From NCBI GenBank assembly GCA_021613535.1, contig CP075494.1:10478001-10542000 (forward strand): a stretch of 64,000 nucleotides of DNA. Direction: 5' to 3'. A program made the position numbers and the translations under genes. This DNA is from Adineta vaga (taxonomy: Eukaryota > Rotifera). Positions 1 through 10,282 of the stretch are shown here, piece by piece. Numbering within the stretch: position 1 is the first letter of the stretch; every line of letters starts with the position of its first letter. The notes below the pieces were generated by a model. That model did no database searches. It saw nothing but the letters and a program-made list of their open reading frames with translations, and was not told the origin of the DNA.

Positions 1-2459
1 TCAGAACGTGACATTTCCGTCTTGTTATCTATTTGATCAAATAAGAAGGAAGTTGTATTCATGCTGCTCAAGAATTTTCTTTCCTGACTGACTAACTAAC
101 TAGATATGAACAGACCGAATGTACTCCAGCCGTTCCATGTCAATCAACGTATACATACATCTAAACTTACCTGATAATAATAATTGTGGACGTATCTGTT
201 TTATTCAATGTGAAAATGTAATTATTCTGTTTCGATACTTCTCGTTTTTACGTTCAATCTCAAGGGTATGAAACAAACTGATGTGAACAGACAATAAACC
301 TTTGCATTTTTAGCATGCCATGACTAATAAATATATGCGAAGAAGAAAAGAAAAAGAGAAGAGAGACTTACTTTCTTTTTTTTTCATATATATATATATC
401 GTTTTGTGCGTGTGTACATATATATATATATGAACTATGAAAGTTTCCTACTACCACGCGATGATAACCTTCATCTTCTTTCGGTTTATTCATTAAAAGA
501 AAAAAAAGGAGGCGTAAACCGAGACATCATCGAATGATCAAGGTACTTATATATATATATATTCTACTAATTTGTAAAAAAAGTTCGTTTGAAAAAATAT
601 ATCTTAGTAATATTAAACCTGAATAAGATAGGAGAACATGTATATGTACATTGTTATTCCTACCACTTACTTTTTTTCAGGTAGTACTCATTCCAAATGA
701 ATACACTCGTTGACAAAATGACAACATTAATGGACAGGTTGATGCAATCAAAATGATTGAAGAGAATAAGTAGAGACGTCTAGGCCTAGCAGACAAGTAT
801 AAATATGAAAAAAATGAAGAGGATACTCAATTTTAGCATGAATAAGCATATAAATACACAAGATTTACCATCGATGATTTCTTCTGATTATTCGAGCTAC
901 TGGTCAGACTACCATCGTTTCCCATCTAATCAGACCTCCAAAGCGTGTGTGCATGCCGATCCCCTAATGAATATATATATATATGTACACTATTCATCTG
1001 CATATATCGATTCCATCGTTGAACAACAATCTCTGAAGTATGATGTAAACAAGCCCAAGAGAGAATGAAGAAGAAAAATCGAATAGATTTATTCTGATTT
1101 TATTCTTTCAAGTTAGTTATTCATATGTCACAAAGATTACAGTCTAAGAATTACGGTTCACTAAATACTTCCCTCTTTCTTACCAGCAAATATCGATTGA
1201 TCTAACAATATAATCTACATAATTGACTTTTTAGGGTATAGATATATATACGATTGCGTGTGTGCATAAAGAAATGAAAAAAAAGAGTGAGAGAGAGAGA
1301 GATAATATGCGTTGATTGATGGTCAACGAGAACATGTCTTGAGGATTAGACGAACATGTTCTATACTTCGTTTGTTATTTGACTAACGATGACGAGCATC
1401 ATTAAAATACAATTACACCGACTTGTCTTGATCTTTTTCTATATCTCTTTTCGAATCCATTCGATGATCATCATAGCATGCACAAAAAAAGAAAAGATCA
1501 AAGAAGTTCATTTGATCGTTTTCACAATTGTCAGAAATACTCATAAGATTTTCTTTTCCTACCACAACGTATGTCACGACATTTGAAAACATCGATTCAT
1601 GTTTGTATATTTTCTTCTTCTAACCTTCTCATTCTAATCATTTGATTGCAATATAAACAAAATATCGATCTATTTATCTAATCATGACAATGCATCATTT
1701 AATCTAATAGATATAGTTTAATCACTTAAAGGGTTCAAATCTCCTGATAACATAACTCATCGAGATTGATTTCTTACATCATAGACGATGAGTTCAATGT
1801 ATTCATGTTTTGTTCCGATGACATCGAATGAAGAACTCAGCATTCGAGATAAATATATTAGATCATCCATCTTAGATAGTAGACAAGCGTGAGAAGTATC
1901 GATGACAGCATAGTTTGCAACATGAATTTGTTTTCCTATTCAGCTCGTTTATCGTTCAAGCAATAAAATGGATATGCTCTTTCTTTTCTCGTTACTTAAA
2001 ACACTTACGAATAAAGTTCTATTGCCGGGGGAAATAAGAATATTATACAAAGATTCAAGGATATTTTCTTTTAAAATCGCTTCTGATACGATAAAACAAG
2101 GACATCGTTTTGTTTTCATAGAACATACTTCAACTTCTTTCCCCTAAAAGTAATCAAATAATGTTATTTATATTCCATTCTGTAGAGCATCTTGTTAGGA
2201 TTGGATATCATTAATAGTTTATGAAAATCTCATATGTTAGTTAATGTCAATCAACTTTAACCTTCATTCAATATCCTTTTACTTCACACATGTGTAATCA
2301 ATGAAAATAGGTTCATTATGATTTCCATTAATTCAATCTTGATATTAGCGTGTTTATTCAATATTTACCACAAACAACAAAAAATGTTTTTTTTTTCGCA
2401 ATAAAATATTTAGATATTTGCTGTGTGTCTTGTTTTTATATACTCATCGGCAGTGATTT
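1..2459. other. Intergenic, no supported gene
   Basis: AT-rich sequence with short TA and GA microsatellites near 390-430, 550-560, 970-985 and 1285-1302. Short open frames at 805-1068 and 1389-1586 have no recognisable domain. The second does start with ATG, but neither shows splice-linked continuation. I see no gene here. The last bases form the 3' flank of the XPB gene. Confidence 0.6.
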
Positions 2460-5400
2460 TTAACGATATTTTCGAAATAATTCATGTTGCGGTTTGTTTG
2501 ATCGAGATGATTTATTATTTGTTGGCTTCTTAACATTTCTTACTTCCGTATATGTTGTCTTATCAGCACCGGATAAAGAATTCATTGTACCAACACGACG
2601 ATCAACAGATGTCTAAATAGACAAAAATTTGGCATCTTTTTCTCTCAAGAAAACAAAGAACTTACTGTTGATGGTACAACTTGACTAATAGTTTCTTCAT
2701 CTTTGTCTTCACCTCGATCTGTTGCCATAAGAACACGTTCAAGTAATTGTCGTTGTTCGTCTTTAGTTGAATAGAATAGATTATCTTCTTCACTTGCTAA
2801 TCGTGTTATAACTTTATATGAATAACCTTGATTAATAAGAAAACTTTGTCGTTTAGCTGAATAATACATTTCTACAGTATCTTGAGAGACCAGTGAATAA
2901 AAAAATGCATTATATTCTTCAACGATCATGCCTGAAAAAAAACCAAAACGATTTATTTAGAAGAAAACTTTCGAAAATAGACCTTTTTTTGCACGTAAAA
3001 TTCGACCAAGTCGTTGTGCTTCTTGTCTTCTCGATCCACCATGACTGGATATTTGAATCAAAACATTAGCATCAGGTAAATCAAATGATGTATCAGCAAC
3101 CTAAATTCATTCTCTCTTTTCTTACTTATCAAGATTTTCAATCTATTCAATTTACTTTCGAAACAAAGATTGTATTAATTCTTGGATTATGTTGAAAATT
3201 TTGTAAAATTTGAATACGTTCACTTTGCGATGTTTTACCACAAATATACGGTCTAAAGAAAATCCTTAATTAGGAAAAGAAAAAACCGATGAAATACATA
3301 CTTGTCAAGTTTTTTCGCATATGTTTCTAATGCAACCATACTGTCAGAAAAGACGATGACTTTATCATTTCGTCGTTCATGATAACGTATTAAAAATTGA
3401 CAAGCACGAAATTTATTTGGATTCATAACGCATAGAAGTATTCGACGATTCTTATCGTTTTTAACTGAAACATATTCTTGGAAAAAATCAGGTGTCATTT
3501 GACACCAAACTTCAGCACATTGAACTTTAGCAATATGACCAAGATTTTGTAATTCCATCCAATTTGCTTCATAAAGTTTTGGACCAATAAGAAAATTTAA
3601 ATCAGTAATTTTATCATCTTCACGAACTAATGTGGCTGTCAAACCTAGTTTTGTATGAGCACGAACAATAGTTAATACTTTACGAAATCGTTCGGCAGGA
3701 ATCGTATGAACTTCATCGAGAAGCATTAAACCCCATTCACGATCTTTGAGTAATTTCATGACTTCAGTTGTATCCGCATTACATCGTTCCGTACGCGCAA
3801 TCATTGGATACGTACTAATACATACACAAGAATCTAGAGAAGAAAACAAAGGAAATGATATACTCAAAATTATCAATCATAACTTTACCATTTGGTTTTT
3901 CTTTATCATCTGAAGTAAATAATCGCACTTTTGAATCATCGGCTGTTGACCACATTTTAAATTGTTGTTTCCATTGTTGTACAGATACATTTGAATTACA
4001 AAGTACTAAACAACTTTTATTTATTGTACAAGCAGCTGTAACTCCGACTAAAGATTTTCCCGCTCCACATGGAAGAACAATCAATCCAGATCGTGCACGA
4101 CCATTACCAAACATTTTTCTTAAACTTTTCTCTTGATAAGGACGTAATATTGCATTTGGTCGTAATTCGATATTTAAATTTTTCAAAACTGTATCATGAC
4201 GAAAATCGTATTCTTCCAATAATGGATGTTCGATTTCTTGACATCGTTTGCGTAACTGTTCGATCTTACTTTGAATGACTTCGAACGAAACAATTTTTAA
4301 ATCTTCAATATCTTCTTCATCTCGATCGATCTTTTCATATAAACGACGAATATCATCGGGAACTTGTTCATTTGTTGTAGTTGCTCCTGTTTCTGTAGTA
4401 GTTGCAGCAGTAGTTGCTACTGTTCCAGGAATAACTAAACGAGCTTTTTCATTTGTGGCTGTTTTCGTATCTGTGGTATTTCCATTCGATACTAATCGAC
4501 ATTCTTCAATCACGGGATCTTGAAGAATATGTTTTAAAACATCCTAATTGAAATCAATGAAGAATATTTTTTCGAAACAAAATATCACATTCACATACAG
4601 GAAATGCACTTTCAACAAAATATCGATTATGTTTCAATACTAATTTTACTTTTGCATAACTCAATGTACACATCTAAAATATTCATTTCGTATAGAAATT
4701 CGAATTGAAAATACAATTCTTACTTTGATAAATTCAATAATTCCTTCAGGGATCGATGTTTTACTCAATCGTTGTAAATATTCGATAATATCTTTTGTTT
4801 GTAAACCAACGGAAACAGCAGCATAAAGAGAATATGCAGATAATTTATATTCATGAATATATTCCGGTCGACAAACTGGCTAAAAATTCAACAACAAAAT
4901 TAATCTTGGTTTGGAATAGAATTTCATTCAATACTTCAGCAATTGCAATTAAAAAATCATGTGCATGTTTGTAAACTGATGAAAAAGATTCCAGAAAAAT
5001 ATGGCCATCTAAAATGGCAATGATTGTGTGGAGAAATATAGAAGGAATCTTGTTTTTCTACCTGATGTAACCCAAAGAGGTCGATTTTCATGATCAGGCT
5101 TTAATTCCATTTCTCCTCGACAATCTTTATATCCGTGACTTGTTGATCCAGTTGTTGATGATCGATACAAATCATCATCTTCACCATCGGCTGAATCATC
5201 TAAACGTCGACTTGCTGCTTGAGGAACAAATATTTCTATTTAAATAAAAGTAAATTTAGAATTTATTCATATATTTCTATTTAATTACCATCGTTTCCAT
5301 CTTTATCATCAAAATCATCATCTTTTTCATTATTATCAATACTTTTCAATAATTTCGATAATCGTCCTGGTGGATCTCGTGAAGCTGTTCGTTTACTCAT
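2460..5400 (-). CDS. ERCC3: TFIIH helicase subunit XPB/ERCC3 (11 exons, one apparent frameshift)
   Basis: XPB is the 3'-5' DNA translocase of TFIIH, acting in promoter opening and nucleotide excision repair in the nucleus. Eleven exons can be traced on the minus strand: 5400-5289, 5235-5062, 5008-4935, 4879-4724, 4673-4599, 4543-3889, 3833-3302, 3252-3156, 3101-2983, 2931-2666 and 2612-2460. Visible motifs in order are the N-terminal PLWV..DGHIFLE region, [20 protein letters not shown], Walker [16 protein letters not shown] box [12 protein letters not shown] motif LVREDDK, and motif [15 protein letters not shown]. Length is about 803 residues against 782 in human. The summed exons are 3n+1. 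After ..DANV in exon 9 the frame breaks at a run of five T (3060-3064), where four would keep XPB homology. This could be an assembly indel or a true lesion. The ATG lies 3 nt after the stop of a small upstream ORF. Confidence 0.95.
3060..3064 (-). other. One-base insertion (T5) breaking the XPB frame
   Basis: Seen directly: exon 9 reads AAT GTT TTT GAT, while the conserved peptide [12 protein letters not shown] needs AAT GTT TTG ATT, one T fewer. All other exon junctions keep phase. Downstream of the run the family sequence resumes in the shifted frame and continues to the normal C-terminus. Confidence 0.8.
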
Positions 5401-5403
5401 TGT

Positions 5404-5541
5404 TTATGAAGGAATCTGTTTATAAAGATAAAGATTAATTAATGCGTAACCAATGGCTATAAATACAATAACTGCACCAAGAATCAAATCGTATGTTCTA
5501 AATGCAGATAAAGAATTTACTGATTGTTTCTCATTTCGCAT
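5404..5541 (-). CDS. 45-residue single-pass membrane microprotein upstream of XPB
   Basis: The reading frame starts at ATG 5541-5539 and stops at TAA 5406-5404, only 3 nt (ACA) before the XPB ATG. It encodes 45 residues: a polar N-terminus (MRNEKQSVNSLSAFRTYD), one hydrophobic segment (LILGAVIVFIAIGYALINLY, about residues 19-38) and a short LYKQIPS tail. I do not recognise the family; the layout is typical of small ER or mitochondrial membrane proteins. A strong 3' splice site (TTTGTTTCAG, 5557-5567) lies 15 nt before the ATG. Because the gap to XPB is so small, the two must be co-transcribed. A second AG (5416-5417) inside this ORF could serve XPB. The supporting evidence is the hydrophobic profile and context, not homology. 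Confidence 0.55.
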   Translation of the reverse strand: MRNEKQSVNSLSAFRTYDLILGAVIVFIAIGYALINLYLYKQIPS

Positions 5542-5556
5542 TACTTCAATTCAAAT

Positions 5557-5570
5557 CTGAAACAAATGTA
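5557..5570 (-). promoter_or_regulatory. Candidate (trans-)splice acceptor before the microprotein ORF
   Basis: Minus-strand sequence CATTTGTTTCAG sits about 100 nt after the SNIP1 stop and 15 nt before the microprotein ATG. No minus-strand AATAAA is visible between SNIP1 and this site. In a trans-splicing animal this is the expected layout of an internal operon gene. A cis-intron in the 5' leader is the alternative. Confidence 0.4.
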
Positions 5571-5668
5571 TAGAATAGATATGTATATGTATACATTTAC
5601 AATATTGAAGTTTAAATGTGTTGTTTTTTTTTCATCTTGAAAGAACACAAAAAGAAAAGAGAAAACAA

Positions 5669-6672
5669 TCATTTTTTAGGAGCATCTACTGGTTCTTGTT
5701 TTATTTCCATGCCTTCATCTTCATAACCTTCCACAGGTTCGAGATTATTTGCTGAATCTTCATGTAATAAAACATATTCTCGAGTACTAAAGCCAAATTT
5801 AATCACATCATTTTCTTGTATTTCATAATAACGTTGTGGATCAATCTTTTCATTATTAAGAAATGTTCCATTTGCCGAACCTAAATCAATTATATACGGT
5901 ACGACACGACGTCCCATTGTACCATTGTCGCGTTTATAATCCATTAAACGATATTGTAAAACAGCATGTTGTTTCGAACATGATGGATGATCAACGGGTA
6001 AATCACAAATAGCACGTTCACGACCAATTAAATATGCAGATTGTCGATGAATCTGATACATTGGTAATTCCTATTACAAAAAAAAAAGAAATGAAAACAT
6101 GATTTAGTATTGCAATTGAGAAGAATTATGAAATGTTAATTACTTGATCTCCTTTGAAAACATACAGTCGCCATCTTCGTTTCGGTTTTCTTGCTTCAAT
6201 AGGTTCACTATATTTAATAACAACACCTTTATATGTATTGGTATCTTTGAGTAAAGCACCGGATAGAGCAAAATTTGGTTTTTCTTTCTCAACGGGAGCT
6301 TCTTTTGGTTTGTCTTTTTCTGTTTCTTTTCCCCATTGATAGTTCGCTTCTCCTTGATTACGTTGTTGATGACGTTGACGATTTCGTGGTGGTTGATCTG
6401 AAGATCTTTCTTGTCGATTACGACGAGGTTCATCATTATCAGTTACCGGTTCTTGTTTGACACGAACATCTAAAAATATCAATAGAAATATGACGCTCAT
6501 GTGAAAACAATTTTACTGTACTTGAATATGATTTTTTGTCATCACCAGATCGTCGTCTTTGATGACGACGTTGATTATCATCGGAATCAGATGCTGATGA
6601 GTCTCTTCGACGTTTGCTCTTGTGATGTGAACTAGAATGACGATGTGGAGATGATTTAGGTGAACGAACCAT
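5669..6672 (-). CDS. SNIP1: SNIP1-like FHA-domain protein (3 exons)
   Basis: SNIP1 is a nuclear FHA protein linked to the spliceosome/RES complex and to SMAD and NF-kB signalling. Exons are 6672-6522, 6469-6144 and 6070-5669, all in phase, giving 292 residues (human about 396). The N-terminus is an Arg/Ser-rich disordered region. The FHA domain fills the last exon with RERAICDLPVDHPSCSKQH, GRRVVPYIIDLGSANGTF, and FGFSTREYVLLHE; the Gly-Arg, Ser-x2-His-like and Asn-Gly phosphothreonine-binding positions are kept. The tail is acidic and short. The stop lies 127 bp upstream of the microprotein ATG on the same strand, which suggests a SNIP1-microprotein-XPB transcription unit. Confidence 0.93.
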
Positions 6673-7128
6673 TGTGATATTTTTCTAATACTATTGTGAA
6701 AATGAAGTATTTATGACGAAAGTATTATTCCTCTTTGTTTATTTGTTTCTTTCAATAACCAATTGGCATAAAGAGTTCTATAGATGACGCCACGAAATAG
6801 TGTCGAGCGATTTTGTATGATTATCTTTCTTTTCCCTACTAAGTCAAGTACATAGTGAATGATTGATGGATTAAGAAGATCTATTGCATCATTATGAAAG
6901 ATACAATCATTAGTATAAAAACGACATTGAATTTTTGTTTGCTATTCAAAAGAAAGGATCAATGTACATGTTTACATATTCATAATGAAGATAAGATACA
7001 TTTTCATGGTTTAATTGATAACAAGAATGATATAGAAGTTGTTTTTGTCTGTCAGTATCAATTATTTAGTGTCTTGTTTATATTTTATAAATAAATATAT
7101 ATTCGAGGAGAGAATATTGTTTCGCTTA
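6673..7128. other. Intergenic, no clear gene
   Basis: About 450 bp separating the SNIP1 start from the 3' end of the small minus-strand ORF. A plus-strand open frame (6894-7094) starts with ATG but looks non-coding by composition, with poly-hydrophobic AT-rich codons. No RNA gene was seen. Confidence 0.5.
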
Positions 7129-7314
7129 TCAACTTGTTAATGTTACTATAAACAGGTAAGTAATAGAGTAGGATTCTTTTTTTTTGTCATAGACTATAAT
7201 GATTTGTTCATATAGGTAAGGACCGACGTTTTCGATTAAGGTTGAAACCTTGTTCTGACCTTGTAGATTTTCTTTTAATGTAACGCTGATTAATTCTTCA
7301 AGAGCAGTAGACAT
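7129..7314 (-). CDS. Small hypothetical protein (61 residues or first exon)
   Basis: The frame starts at ATG 7314-7312 with MSTALEELISVTLKEN and continues to QNKVSTLIENVGPYLYEQ and IIIVYDKKKES before AT-rich sequence. The first 50 residues have a balanced, helical composition and look coding. The last dozen look like intron or untranslated sequence, so the true 3' end may be spliced elsewhere. I do not recognise the family. The ATG is 132 bp from the divergent F-box gene start, so the two may share a promoter. Confidence 0.35.
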   Translation of the reverse strand: MSTALEELISVTLKENLQGQNKVSTLIENVGPYLYEQIIIVYDKKKESYSITYLFIVTLTS

Positions 7315-7446
7315 TTTATATACGGTCATTATCGTTTCAAAAAGAGTAAGAGAAAGAGAAAGGGAACATAAATGATGTGATCGGTTGGCATCAGCATGAA
7401 CATAGCATAGTACTTAAATAATCATCATTTGATTTCTAATAGAGAA

Positions 7447-8229
7447 ATGGTCACAGAAGAAGAAAAACTTGATTGGTCGACTGATTTAATTGATTCACTT
7501 TGGTTTCATATTGGAAGTTTTTTATCTATTAATGATATTGAACGTTTAAGTCGAACATCTTCTCGTTTACATACACTTTTTACGACGAATGATTATTGGT
7601 CATATCTTATACGAAAAAACTTTGGTTCAGCTATTTGGCGTCGTTTTATTAAGAATTCATCTGTTTTACAACAGAATGAAAATGAATTCCAATCATCCTG
7701 TCGTTCCAAATTAATCTATACGCAACTATTAAAACGTCAATGTATATCATTTGGTGATTTCGATCAGATCATTCTTGATACAAATCGTAATTATACAACG
7801 ATCAATGATTCATCAAGTTTAAATGATCATGTTCTTTACATACATGATTCGGTTGAATTTTGTTATGCTCTTCGTATTGAAACAACATTTAAAGATATTC
7901 TACCTGGTCGATATGATGTCATTTGTCGGATGAAACTTGATTTACCATATATGTTAGGTGAAACAGAATTTCTTGCAATTGCTGAACAAACAAATCCCGG
8001 TGAAATCGCTTATACACAATGGACACAAGAAGATTTTCTTTCTATGTATCGATGTTTTAATTGTGATTTAACTGGAACGAACCTCTGGTTTTATCAGCGC
8101 ATAGGTATTGTGGAAATTCATGGTAATGATTTATGTAATGTATATGTTTCGATTACGAATCATGATCCAATACATGCAAAACATGGAGTTTATTTGGATT
8201 TTATTGAATTAAAACTACGATCAGAATAG
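7447..8229 (+). CDS. F-box protein with C-terminal PP2/FBA-like domain
   Basis: Single-exon gene of 260 residues. An N-terminal F-box (about residues 10-50, DLIDSLWFHIGSFLSINDIE, then LSRTSSRLHTLF and YWSYLIRKNFG) would bind SKP1 in an SCF ubiquitin ligase. The C-terminal half has a beta-rich pattern ending LWFYQRIGIVEI and KHGVYLDFIELKLR. This resembles the phloem-protein-2-like or FBA-type substrate-binding beta-sandwich of other F-box proteins; the exact subtype is uncertain. I chose the first ATG (7447). The gene converges on the 2H phosphoesterase gene, with 166 bp between stops. The substrate is unknown. Confidence 0.75.
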   Translation: MVTEEEKLDWSTDLIDSLWFHIGSFLSINDIERLSRTSSRLHTLFTTNDYWSYLIRKNFGSAIWRRFIKNSSVLQQNENEFQSSCRSKLIYTQLLKRQCISFGDFDQIILDTNRNYTTINDSSSLNDHVLYIHDSVEFCYALRIETTFKDILPGRYDVICRMKLDLPYMLGETEFLAIAEQTNPGEIAYTQWTQEDFLSMYRCFNCDLTGTNLWFYQRIGIVEIHGNDLCNVYVSITNHDPIHAKHGVYLDFIELKLRSE

Positions 8230-8395
8230 CAAAAGCAAAAGCAAAAATAAACAGAGAAGAGAGTAATTGTTCTATATGTTTTTCGTTTTTTTCTCGTTTA
8301 TATATTGTAGATTAAATGTAATAGGATAGTTTTTATTTAACGTTTATAGGAAAATATTACAGTGATCAATGTATTTTATAAAGAAAAATTTGATT

Positions 8396-9490
8396 TTATG
8401 AAAAACATTGACTTTTCAATTGAAAAGTTGATTGAAAACGTCCATTGGAATCAATTAAATGTACTCGATCGATTTCGAATTCATTGGTTTGATATGTCCA
8501 ACTTTGTGTATAACGATCACCAACATCGGTTAAGTCCGTTTTATTTAATTCTCCGAGGATTAATGTTCCATCGAAATTAGAATTCTTATTTAGATTTAAT
8601 CGTTGAAGTGGTTCGATATCCATCGGTTTGAGAAATAGACGATTTGTTGAATAATTAAAACAGATTGATCGTGCACCAAAATTCAGTATAAATTTCGAAA
8701 TTGAATCGAGTTGGAGGCGCAGATCGAACTCTTGAGGATGTGTTTCATATTCAGTAAGAATGATACGAAATGGTTTCAAAGGATGAAATGATGTATCGCT
8801 AAATAAATGCAGAAGACGAGAAGAAAATTCATCGGGTGGAACAATACATAAACAAGTCTTTGTTGATTGTGCTGTTGGAAGAATTGGAACGACTTCTTTA
8901 GAAGTTTCAACAGGAAGATATTCTTCTTCTTTTTCTTCTAATTTACCACCAATTAGAAAAACTTGACTTTTGATAGAAAATAAATCATCTGGATCATTTT
9001 CACGACTAATTAAACAAACACGATCAACAGTAAATCGAATTGGTTTCCATTGAGCTTTGATTTCAATTAGAATATCCGATATTCTTGATGTTGTTGTTTG
9101 ACCTAATGTTAAATGTGCTTCAAATGGTCGTGAATCGATCGATAATGATTTTGATAACAAATTGTGAATGTTTTGTTGAAGTTCACAAACATGTTTCGTT
9201 ATTTTCGGTCGTAAATGAAATGTACATTCATTACCTTTTTGTTTAAAATAATGAAATGATGATTGATCAAATTCAATATCAAATGATTCTTTCGAATTTA
9301 AAATTGAATCTAATTGACGTTTAATATTTTCAAATTCAGATTCGAATACAAATGGATAAATTAAATTAATATGTGGCATCCAACGTGGGTAAGCTTTATC
9401 ATGAACCGATCGAATTGATTGAATTTGGCTCCAAACATTTTCTGGTGGTATTAAACATAATGCTGTTTTATGTGTTATTTCACCAGGCAT
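8396..9490 (-). CDS. Two-domain 2H phosphoesterase (2'-5' RNA ligase-like) protein
   Basis: Single exon, 364 residues. The first half is a 2H phosphoesterase fold with MPHINLIYPF (H40) and RPFEAHLTLG (H126), the paired H-x-[T/S/N]-h signatures that act on 2'-5' or cyclic phosphodiester bonds in RNA. Residues about 211-360 repeat the same fold: CLCIVPPDEF matches ALCLIPPENV, KPFRIILTEY matches MPHINLIYPF, and FDGTLILGEL matches FEAHLTLGQ. Both histidines are replaced in the second copy (R242 and T309), so it is probably non-catalytic. An acidic linker (EEKEEEYLP) joins the halves. The gene is head-to-head with HSBP1. It could be an RNA-repair or tRNA-processing enzyme; the substrate is unknown. 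Confidence 0.8.
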   Translation of the reverse strand: MPGEITHKTALCLIPPENVWSQIQSIRSVHDKAYPRWMPHINLIYPFVFESEFENIKRQLDSILNSKESFDIEFDQSSFHYFKQKGNECTFHLRPKITKHVCELQQNIHNLLSKSLSIDSRPFEAHLTLGQTTTSRISDILIEIKAQWKPIRFTVDRVCLISRENDPDDLFSIKSQVFLIGGKLEEKEEEYLPVETSKEVVPILPTAQSTKTCLCIVPPDEFSSRLLHLFSDTSFHPLKPFRIILTEYETHPQEFDLRLQLDSISKFILNFGARSICFNYSTNRLFLKPMDIEPLQRLNLNKNSNFDGTLILGELNKTDLTDVGDRYTQSWTYQTNEFEIDRVHLIDSNGRFQSTFQLKSQCFS

Positions 9491-9870
9491 ATTGTTTTTG
9501 ACGATGTAGAAAAAGAAATGAAATAAGTTTCAGACGAAAAGATAAGCATGTAGGCTTGTAATTGCATCATCAGAACAAAATGACATCAATATAAAACTAT
9601 ATTGCAACGATATGATGAAAGAAAAGAATCATAGAAACTAGTAAAATTGCCTTGAAGAGCATAAAGTTATAGTTAACGGTTTTGACTATTTATTTTTTTC
9701 ATTGGAGAACGAAAGAAGAAGTCTTCTCATCGTCGCTTTCTTTTTCTTATTGTTTCTATTAAATAAACCACAACGTATAGAAAGATGTACATTATAAACT
9801 TTTACTTTCATCAGTAGTCGAAGAGAAAAAAATATTTACATTCAACAGAATTCATTTTCTTGTGTTGATC
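9491..9870. promoter_or_regulatory. Shared divergent promoter region (2H protein / HSBP1)
   Basis: A 380-bp AT-rich interval between two genes transcribed away from each other. No specific element is identified beyond T-rich tracts. The assignment rests on geometry only. Confidence 0.35.
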
Positions 9871-10196
9871 ATGGCAACTTCAACTGTAAATCTCGAATTG
9901 CCTTTGCCTGAACCTCGCAATATTCAAGAACTTGTTAATTTAGTAATATTTGATCTATACGATTCATTCATATTGTCTTAGTTTTTTCTTTGAATATTAG
10001 GTTCAAACAACAATTACTCAAATTCAAGATAAATATGAACAAATGAGTAGTTCCATCATGGGCAAAAGTATGTTTTTAATCTTTCAAAATAACACATATA
10101 ATCTTGTCGTTTATAGTTAATGATGTAGGTCAACAAATCGATGGTCTCGAACGTAATGTTGCTCATATTATTTCGGAAAAAAATGCTAAAGCATAA
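9871..10196 (+). CDS. HSBP1: Heat shock factor binding protein 1 (3 exons)
   Basis: HSBP1 is a small coiled-coil protein that binds the trimerisation helix of heat shock factor and also has roles at WASH/centrosomes. Exons 9871-9942, 10001-10067 and 10117-10196 join in phase to 72 residues (human 76). The central heptad region reads LVNLVQTTITQIQDKYEQM, then SIMGKINDVGQQIDGLERN, close to the human VVQTLLQQMQDKFQTMSDQI-type helix. The first intron falls within ..NL|VQTT and introns are 49-58 bp. It is too fragmented for simple ORF finding. Its stop is 86 bp from that of the convergent ciliary gene. Confidence 0.93.
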
Positions 10197-10282
10197 AATG
10201 CTTCGATGATGTATATGAAATTGACTACATATGAAAGACAAATATTTAGTTTTATTAGTATATATAAAAACATATGTAGTTT

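Noticed and set aside
805-1586. Open frames at 805-1068 and 1389-1586
   Set aside because: No recognisable domain, no splice-linked partners, and they sit in microsatellite-rich AT DNA.
3855-4523. Plus-strand frames opposite XPB
   Set aside because: They run antisense to well-conserved XPB exons and have no independent support.
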